Of a DNA stretch of 16,867 nt, positions 11,805-16,867 are shown one piece after another. The notes beneath the pieces were generated by a model. The model saw only the letters and a list, made by a program, of their open reading frames with translations. It did not search any database and was not told the origin of the DNA. The stretch spans positions 1 to 16,867 of the forward strand of contig VBGV01000062.1 in NCBI GenBank assembly GCA_005880755.1, read 5' to 3'. The translations under genes and the position numbers were made by a program. The stretch is from Chloroflexota bacterium. GTDB taxonomy: Bacteria > Chloroflexota > Dormibacteria > Dormibacterales > Dormibacteraceae. Within the stretch, counting starts at the first letter, position 1; every line of letters begins with the position of its first letter.

Positions 11805-14342
11805 ATGGCGGGGAGCTTTGACGTAGTCGTGATCGGCGGCGGCCCTGGGGGCTACGTCGCCGCTTTGCGCGCCGCCCAGCTCGGCGCCAGGACCGCCATC
11901 GTGGAGAAGGACCGGATGGGCGGCACATGCCTGGTCCGGGGCTGCATCCCGACCAAGGCTCTGCTCCAGTCCTCCGAGCTGTACACGATGGCCCGCGAGG
12001 GTGCGGCGTTCGGCCTGGTCGCCGACAACGTCGGCTTCGACTGGTCCGCCGCCCAGAAGCGAAAGGGCTCCGTCGTCGACCAGCTCGTAAAGGGCGTCGA
12101 GGGCCTCCTCAAAGCCGGCGGGGTGACTTCCTACACGGGCAGCGCCCGCCTGGCGGGCAAAGGCCTGGTCGAGGTTGCCGGGGAGCGGCTGCAGGCCAAG
12201 GACATCGTGATCGCGACCGGGTCAGCCGTGGCCAGGATCCCGCTGCCAGGCGCTGAGCTCACGATCGACTCCGACCAGATCCTCGAATTGAAGGAGGTGC
12301 CTCGCCGCCTGGCGGTGATCGGCGGCGGCGTGGTGGGCATGGAGTTCGCGGCGATGTTCGCCGCCCTCGGCAGCAAGGTGACGGTGCTCGAGATGCTGCC
12401 CCAGGTGCTCGCCATGGTCGACGCCGACCTGGTCGCGCTCTACTCCAAGCACCTGAGCAAAGTCGGTGGCGAGATCCACACCGACAGCAAGGTCTCCGAG
12501 GTCGTCAAGCGCAACGGCGCTCTGCAGGTGCGCTTCTCGACCGGCGGCGAGGGCGGCGCGGTCGACGCGGACCAGGTCTTGCTTGCGGTCGGCCGCACTC
12601 CCTACACGCAGGGGCTCGACGCGGAAAAGGCCGGCGTCAAGCTGGACCGCGGCCGGGTCGTGGTCGATGACAACTTGCGCACGAGCGCGGATGGCGTGTG
12701 GGCGATCGGCGACGTGATCGGCGGGATCATGCTCGCCCACGTCGCCTCCTACGAAGGCGTGTGCGCGGTCGAGAACATCGCCGGACACGGCGACCGCGTC
12801 CCCGACTATCACGCGGCGCCGAACTGCGTGTACACGGACCCGGAGATCGCCCACGTCGGCCTCGGCGAAAAAGAGGCGAAGGAAAAAGGCATCTCCGTGA
12901 AGGTCGGCAAGTTTCCTTTCGCGGCGGCGGGACGCGCCCTGACGCTTGGCCAGACCGAAGGATTCGTCAAGGTGATCGCCGACGCCGAGTCGGGCAAGCT
13001 GCTGGGCGCGCACATCATCGGACCGCGAGCGACGGACCTGATCGCCGAGGCGACGCTTGCCATCCAGAACGGCCTGACACTCGAGCAGATCGACCTCACG
13101 ATCCACGCGCATCCGACGCTTCCCGAATCTCTGATGGAGGCCGCGCTGGCGGCCCAGGGTCGGGCGATTCACATCGCTAATAGAAAGTCGAACGCCCCCA
13201 CCGGCGCCCTCGGCGCCACCTCCCCAGCGAGTGGGGAGGTGAAAAACCTGCAAAATCGGGAGAAGAACATGGTCGCCCCCGTCAGGTCCTCCTCCCCACC
13301 CCCCGCTCGCAGCGCGATCGATCCGAAGGCGCTCGAGCTGACCAAGGGCAATCGCGAGTTCCTGCTCGGCCTGCATCGCCAGATGCAGCTGATCCGCCGC
13401 TTCGAAGAGCGCGCGCAGGAGCAGTACACCAAGGCGAAGATCGGCGGCTACTGTCACCTCAACATCGGCGAGGAGGCAACCGTCGTCGGCGGCATCCTCG
13501 CCCTGCAGGCCAACGACTGGATCTTCACGAGCTACCGCGAGCACGGCCACGCCATCGCGCGCGGCGTGGACCCGAAGGCTGTGATGGCGGAGCTGTTCGG
13601 CAAGGAGACCGGCACGTCGCATGGGCGCGGCGGCTCGATGCACCTCGTCGATTACAGCCGCCGCTTCATGGGCGGCTACGGCATCGTGGGCGGGCACCTG
13701 CCGCTCGCGGTCGGAGGCGCCTGGGCGGTCAAGTACCGCAAGCAGCCGGACGTGATCTTCTGCATGTTCGGCGACGGCGCCACCAACATCGGGGCCTTTC
13801 ACGAGTCGCTCAACATGGCCAAGGTCTTCGACCTCCCTGTGGTCTGGTTCTGCGTCAACAACCGGTACGGCATGGGTACGCCCGTCGAGAAAGCCTCCGC
13901 CGTCGCCGACATCTACAAGAAGGCATGCGCCTACGACATGGAGTCGATCCAGATCGACGGGATGAACCTGCGCGAGGTCATGCTGCGAACCAGCGAGATC
14001 GTCGAGAAGACCCGTCACGACTCGGTGCCTCGCTTCATCGAGTCGCTCTGCTACCGCTTCCGGGGCCACTCGGTGGTCGACCCCGACAAGTACCGCTCGG
14101 CGGAGGATAAGGAGAAGTATCGGAAGGCGGACCCGATCGTCGCCTTTGAGCACGAGCTGGAGAAGAGCGGGCTCGCGGACGAGGAGTACTTCAAGAGTGT
14201 CCGCCAGGAGATCGACGCCGAGGTCCGCGACATCATCGAATACGCCGACCAGAGCCCCGACCCCAACCCGGACGACCTCTACAAGTACACGTATGCGGGG
14301 GAGTGGGCCGACCGGCCGGAGCTGCGGGCGGACAGGGTCTGA
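11805..14342 (+). CDS. Dihydrolipoyl dehydrogenase (E3) and pyruvate dehydrogenase E1-alpha in one open frame
   Basis: One 845-codon frame encodes two enzymes of the 2-oxo acid dehydrogenase complex. Residues 1 to about 460 are complete E3: FAD motif VVIGGGPGGYVAALRAA, redox pair GGTCLVRGC (C42, C47), NAD motif VIGGGVVGMEFAAMF, and His-Glu HAHPTLPESLMEA near the normal C-terminus. A low-complexity linker (about 461-505) follows; a hairpin sits in its DNA. The rest is E1-alpha: RRFEERAQEQYTKAKIGGYC, TPP motif GDGATNIGAFHESLNMAK ... NN, and phosphorylation-loop-like YRFRGHSVVDPDKYR. No stop codon separates the parts. An internal ATG at 13269 (codon 489) has a good ribosome site, so separate E1-alpha may also be made. 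Upstream AGGAGCT precedes ATG 11805. The stop overlaps pdhB by 1 nt. Confidence 0.9.
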   Translation: MAGSFDVVVIGGGPGGYVAALRAAQLGARTAIVEKDRMGGTCLVRGCIPTKALLQSSELYTMAREGAAFGLVADNVGFDWSAAQKRKGSVVDQLVKGVEGLLKAGGVTSYTGSARLAGKGLVEVAGERLQAKDIVIATGSAVARIPLPGAELTIDSDQILELKEVPRRLAVIGGGVVGMEFAAMFAALGSKVTVLEMLPQVLAMVDADLVALYSKHLSKVGGEIHTDSKVSEVVKRNGALQVRFSTGGEGGAVDADQVLLAVGRTPYTQGLDAEKAGVKLDRGRVVVDDNLRTSADGVWAIGDVIGGIMLAHVASYEGVCAVENIAGHGDRVPDYHAAPNCVYTDPEIAHVGLGEKEAKEKGISVKVGKFPFAAAGRALTLGQTEGFVKVIADAESGKLLGAHIIGPRATDLIAEATLAIQNGLTLEQIDLTIHAHPTLPESLMEAALAAQGRAIHIANRKSNAPTGALGATSPASGEVKNLQNREKNMVAPVRSSSPPPARSAIDPKALELTKGNREFLLGLHRQMQLIRRFEERAQEQYTKAKIGGYCHLNIGEEATVVGGILALQANDWIFTSYREHGHAIARGVDPKAVMAELFGKETGTSHGRGGSMHLVDYSRRFMGGYGIVGGHLPLAVGGAWAVKYRKQPDVIFCMFGDGATNIGAFHESLNMAKVFDLPVVWFCVNNRYGMGTPVEKASAVADIYKKACAYDMESIQIDGMNLREVMLRTSEIVEKTRHDSVPRFIESLCYRFRGHSVVDPDKYRSAEDKEKYRKADPIVAFEHELEKSGLADEEYFKSVRQEIDAEVRDIIEYADQSPDPNPDDLYKYTYAGEWADRPELRADRV
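13217..13241. repeat. Hairpin in the E3-E1-alpha junction
   Basis: CACCTCCCC (13217-13225) and GGGGAGGTG (13233-13241) form a perfect 9-bp stem with loop AGCGAGT. It is flanked by two GGCGCC copies and followed by a related C-rich tract ending in GCTCGC (about 13291-13310). It looks like an intergenic repeat that is now translated as part of the fusion linker. Confidence 0.75.
13258..13271 (+). promoter_or_regulatory. Internal ribosome binding site and ATG for E1-alpha
   Basis: GGGAGAAG (13258-13265) precedes ATG 13269, in frame with the fusion. Starting here gives a 357-residue E1-alpha of ordinary size. This suggests lpd and pdhA were once separate and that independent initiation may persist. 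Confidence 0.55.
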
Positions 14343-15367
14343 TGGCGGCAACCGCACAGCCGGCCAAGGCCCCCGCCGCAGAGGAAAAGCTCTACCGTGT
14401 CGCGCTTCGCGAGGCGCTGAACGAGGAAATGGAGCGCGACGATTCGATCTTCTTGATCGGCGAGGACATCGGTAAGTTCGGTGGCGCGTATCGCGTCACC
14501 GACGGACTGCTTGACAAATACGGGCCTCAGCGCGTGGTCGACGCGCCGATCGCTGAAGAGGCGATCGTGGGCACGGCGATCGGCGCCGCGATGCTGGGCC
14601 TGCGGCCGGTGGTCGAGATGATGACCATCAACTTCTCGCTCATCGCCTACGACCAGATCGTGAACAACGCGGCCAAGATCCGCTACATGTTCGGCGGCGA
14701 GGTCAAGGTGCCGATGGTGATCCGCATGCCAGGCGGCGCGGGACACCAGCTCTCGGCGCAGCATTCGCACAGCTTCGAGGTGCTGTACGGGCTCATCCCC
14801 GGCCTGCTTGTCGTCGCCCCGACGACGCCCGCGGACGCGAAGGGCATGTTGAAGTCGGCGATCCGCTCCGACAACCCGGTCATGTTCCTCGAATCGATGA
14901 GCCTGTACAACGTGAAGGGCGAGGTCCCGGCCGGCGATTACACCACGCCGCTGGGCAAGGCGGCGGTGCGACGCAACGGTTCCGATGTGACCATCGTCGG
15001 CGTGTCCAGGATGGCCGTGCTCGCCAACGAGGCAGCCAAGCAGCTCGAGGAGGAGGACATCGACGCCGAGGTCATCGACCTGCGCTCGATCCGACCCATC
15101 GACTGGGAGCCCATCGTCGACTCGGTGCGCAAGACGAGCCGCTGCGTCGTCGTCGAGGAAGGCTGGTCGACGTACGGAGTGACGGCCGAGGTCGCGGCCG
15201 GCGTGCAGGAGCGTTGCTTCGATTACCTGGACGCGCCGATCCGCCGGCTCGGAGGGGCGCAGGTGCCGATGCCCTACAACCAGCAGCTCGAAAGGGCCTC
15301 GATCCCGACCAGCGAGGACATCAAGCGCCTGGTCCGCGTGACTGTCGGCAGGAACCCCAATGCCTAA
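14342..15367 (+). CDS. pdhB: Pyruvate (2-oxo acid) dehydrogenase E1-beta
   Basis: This is the beta subunit of the thiamine-diphosphate E1 heterotetramer that decarboxylates the 2-oxo acid and acetylates the lipoyl arm of E2. The 341 residues include a short Ala/Pro leader, then LYRVALREALNEEMERD, LIGEDIGKFGGAYRVTDGL, TPP-side motifs APIAEEAIVGTAIGAAMLGL and MMTINFSLIAYDQIVNNAAK, and RMPGGAGHQLSAQHSHSFE. The C-terminal transketolase-type domain has VIDLRSIRPIDWEPIVDSVR and VVVEEGWSTYGVTAEVAA. ATG 14342 overlaps the preceding stop by 1 nt (TGATG), so E1-alpha and E1-beta are translationally coupled, consistent with their 1:1 use. Pyruvate is the most likely substrate, but a branched-chain 2-oxo acid cannot be excluded. 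Confidence 0.95.
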   Translation: MAATAQPAKAPAAEEKLYRVALREALNEEMERDDSIFLIGEDIGKFGGAYRVTDGLLDKYGPQRVVDAPIAEEAIVGTAIGAAMLGLRPVVEMMTINFSLIAYDQIVNNAAKIRYMFGGEVKVPMVIRMPGGAGHQLSAQHSHSFEVLYGLIPGLLVVAPTTPADAKGMLKSAIRSDNPVMFLESMSLYNVKGEVPAGDYTTPLGKAAVRRNGSDVTIVGVSRMAVLANEAAKQLEEEDIDAEVIDLRSIRPIDWEPIVDSVRKTSRCVVVEEGWSTYGVTAEVAAGVQERCFDYLDAPIRRLGGAQVPMPYNQQLERASIPTSEDIKRLVRVTVGRNPNA

Positions 15368-15373
15368 GCTGCG

Positions 15374-15403
15374 TTCCGCACCTTTGGCGCCAAAAGTGCG
15401 GAA
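15374..15403. repeat. 30-nt near-perfect palindrome between E1-beta and E2
   Basis: The left arm TTCCGCACCTTTGGC and the right arm GCCAAAAGTGCGGAA are reverse complements except for one position, with no loop bases. It could form a strong RNA hairpin or be a dispersed REP-like element. It sits 6 nt after the E1-beta stop, inside what should be one operon. Confidence 0.7.
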
Positions 15404-15422
15404 TTTGTGGCCGCGAAGCGCG

Positions 15423-15445
15423 CCTCTGACGCCAGAAGTGCGGAA
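15423..15445 (+). repeat. Half copy of the palindrome
   Basis: GCCAGAAGTGCGGAA (15431-15445) repeats the right arm of the palindrome with one change, 42 nt further on. The preceding CTCTGAC also resembles the palindrome centre. The left arm is absent. Confidence 0.55.
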
Positions 15446-15460
15446 TGGCGGGTTTGCCTG

Positions 15461-16673
15461 ATGCCTGACATAAATATGCCGAAGCTCTCCGACACGATGG
15501 AGGAGGGCACGATCGTCGAGTGGAAGAAGAAGAGCGGCGACGAGGTGAAGACCGGCGAGGTGCTGGCCGAGGTCGAGTCGGACAAGGCGACGTTCGACCT
15601 CGAGGCGGAAGCCGACGGCGTCCTCCAGATCCTTGTCGACCAGGGTGTGCCGGCCAAGATCGGCGCCCCCATCGCGCGCATCGGCGAGGCCGGTGCAGAG
15701 GCCCCTGCACCGAAGGCAAAACCCAAGGAACCCGAAACCCCGACCACGGTGGCGGCGGAGCCTGCCCCCGCGCAGAAACCGGCGCCACCACGCGAGGCGC
15801 CAAAGGAAAAGGCGGCACCGGCCAGGCAACAAACCCAGGACGGCCAGCAGGACGGCCGCGAGATCAAGGCCTCCCCCCTGGCGCGCCGGCTGGCCGAGGA
15901 GATGGGCGTCGACCTGGCCTCGCTGAAGGGCAGCGGACCGGAAGGCCGCATCGTCAAAGAGGACGTGATCGCCGCCGGCGGTTCGCGGCCGAAATCAGAC
16001 CGGCGGCGACCCATGCCGACCACGGAAAGGGCGGCGGGGCCCGACGTGGAGGTCGTGGAACCAACCCGCATGCAGGCGACCATCGCGCGCCGGATGGCCG
16101 AATCCAAATCGACGGTGCCCGAGTTCCAGGTCACGGTCGAAGCGCGTGTCGACCTGGCGGTCAGCCTTCGCCAGCAGCTGAAGGACTCGGTGCCTGGCGC
16201 AGAGAAGGTGACGATGACGGACTTTCTCGTCCGCGCTTGCGCGCTCGCATTGCGCAAGTTCCCGGAAGTCAACAGCTCGTGGGTCGACGGCAAGTTCCAG
16301 CGCAAGCGTGCGGTCAACATCGGGCTGGCGGTAGCGCCGAGCCAGGGCATGGGCCTGCTCGTGCCGGTCGTGCACGACGCGGACATCAAGGAGCGACCTC
16401 ACCGGCGCGACCTTCTCCATCTCGAACCTCGGAATGTTCGGCGTCGACGAGTTCACCGCGATCATCAACCCGCCCGAGGCGGCGATCCTGGCGGTCGGCG
16501 CGATCAAGGACGTCCCGGTCGTGGAGGACGGCAGGATCGTGCCCGGCAAGGTGATGCGCATGACGCTGTCCGTCGACCACCGCGTCTTCTACGGCGCCAC
16601 CGCGGCCCAGTTCATGGCCGAGCTCAAGCGCCTCATCGAGAACCCAGTCACGCTCCTCGTCTCGGGGTCGTGA
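15461..16673 (+). pseudogene. pdhC: Dihydrolipoamide acyltransferase E2, broken by a deletion/frameshift
   Basis: E2 is the core of the complex and moves the acyl group from lipoyl-lysine to CoA. In order: a lipoyl domain (about 1-76, with K42 in ESDKATFD), a long Ala/Pro/Lys linker, a peripheral-subunit-binding domain (IKASPLARRLAEEMGVDL), and the catalytic domain from about residue 200. The frame from ATG 15461 holds to about 16393 (LLVPVVHDADIKE). The rest of the domain (DLTGATFSISNLGMFGVDEF onward) is in another frame from 16395. Compared with relatives, about 23-24 residues are missing at the join, so a short deletion also shifted the frame. The end is otherwise complete, with HRVFYG as the HxxxDG-position motif. 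This may be a true mutation or an assembly error. The stop overlaps the next gene by 4 nt. Confidence 0.8.
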
Positions 16674-16867
16674 CTCCGGGCGAGGTAGCCGACCTACTCG
16701 AGACCTCGGGCCACGCGTTTGCGAACCTTCTTCGAGGCATTCCGCCTGAGGTAGCTTCGTGGCGGCCGGCTCCGTCAGAGTGGTGCGTGAATGCGATCGT
16801 CGGCCACATCATCGAAGCCGAACGACGCGGCTTCGCCGGCCGAATACGGATCATTCTCGATTCAGAC
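16670..16867 (+). CDS. DinB-family protein (N-terminal part; cut by the window edge)
   Basis: About 66 residues are visible. They begin VTPGEVADLLETSGHAFANL and contain the DinB/DUF664-type pattern GIPPEVASWRPAPSEWCVNA followed by VGHIIEAERRGFAGRI, where the His is a likely metal ligand of the four-helix bundle. These proteins are metal-binding, sometimes thiol-dependent enzymes; the reaction cannot be told here. GTG 16670 overlaps the E2 stop (GTGA). The frame happens to be the same one in which the 5' part of E2 runs after its frameshift, so an automatic caller may merge the two. Despite the family name, no LexA box is seen upstream. Confidence 0.75.
   Translation, partial: MTPGEVADLLETSGHAFANLLRGIPPEVASWRPAPSEWCVNAIVGHIIEAERRGFAGRIRIILDSD

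Noticed and set aside
12222..14357. Very long minus-strand open frame (711 codons) opposite lpd-pdhA
   Set aside because: It is antisense to a fully recognisable enzyme pair and its translation has no family features. High third-position GC leaves long stop-free antisense frames here. The same applies to the minus frames at 9950-11260, 14279-15832 and 15364-16389, and the plus frame at 4723-6396.
16561..16620. E2 active-site motif HRVFYG with Tyr where HxxxDG has Asp
   Set aside because: I first took this as loss of a catalytic residue, but cyanobacterial and plastid-type E2 proteins commonly carry HRxxYG, so it is probably a normal subtype.
15461..16867. One continuous open frame from E2 through the DinB-like gene to the window end
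   Set aside because: The frame is open only because the E2 lesion shifts reading into an alternate frame that happens to match the DinB-like gene. Conserved E2 motifs after 16395 are in another frame, so this is not a real fusion.

Overview
The window is a compact, GC-rich bacterial chromosome segment with 18 intact, partial or broken genes and almost no spare DNA. Frequent GTG and TTG starts, stop/start overlaps of 1-8 nt, start codons lying 6-10 nt behind a -10 hexamer (leaderless-type), and a Gram-positive-style LexA operator (CGAAC-N4-GTTCG) suggest a high-GC lineage related to Chloroflexota, Dormibacterota or Actinomycetota. This placement is inferred from style only; no rRNA or other phylogenetic marker is present. 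I see no tRNA, rRNA, CRISPR array, transposase or phage gene.

Left part (1-1735), SOS region: a partial lexA leaves the window on the minus strand. Opposite it is a small protein with one membrane helix and a LysM domain, a layout like the YneA/Rv2719c-type SOS division inhibitors. The gap between them holds three LexA-box-like sites placed over the two promoters. A glutaredoxin-like gene follows. About 1 kb further on, an unrecognised 121-residue protein has the same promoter design: a perfect LexA box between -35 and -10, and a second box-like site over the start codon. It is divergent from an MntP-like manganese exporter.

Middle (2302-9937), all minus strand: an acyl-CoA dehydrogenase with its TetR regulator; then a long run reading, in transcription order, lgt-like transferase, Trp-rich membrane protein, radical SAM enzyme of the MJ0619/Tes (tetraether lipid synthase) type, a 77-nt structured repeat, pyrF, a TIGR00300 (archaeal-type ornithine cyclodeaminase) protein, a Lys-rich micro-ORF, and a TauE/SafE transporter split into two half-size genes.

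Right part (10022-16867), plus strand: glutamine-dependent NAD+ synthetase, then a pyruvate (2-oxo acid) dehydrogenase operon. E3 (lpd) and E1-alpha form one open frame joined across a hairpin. E1-beta follows with a 1-nt overlap. E2 carries a small deletion and frameshift in its catalytic domain, so it is broken as written. A partial DinB-family gene overlaps its end. NadE supplies the NAD+ that the E3 step of this complex reduces.

The points most worth checking are the SOS regulon with a new candidate member, the duplicated ~77-nt structured repeat, the E3-E1-alpha fusion, the Tes-like enzyme beside an lgt-like gene, and the E2 lesion.
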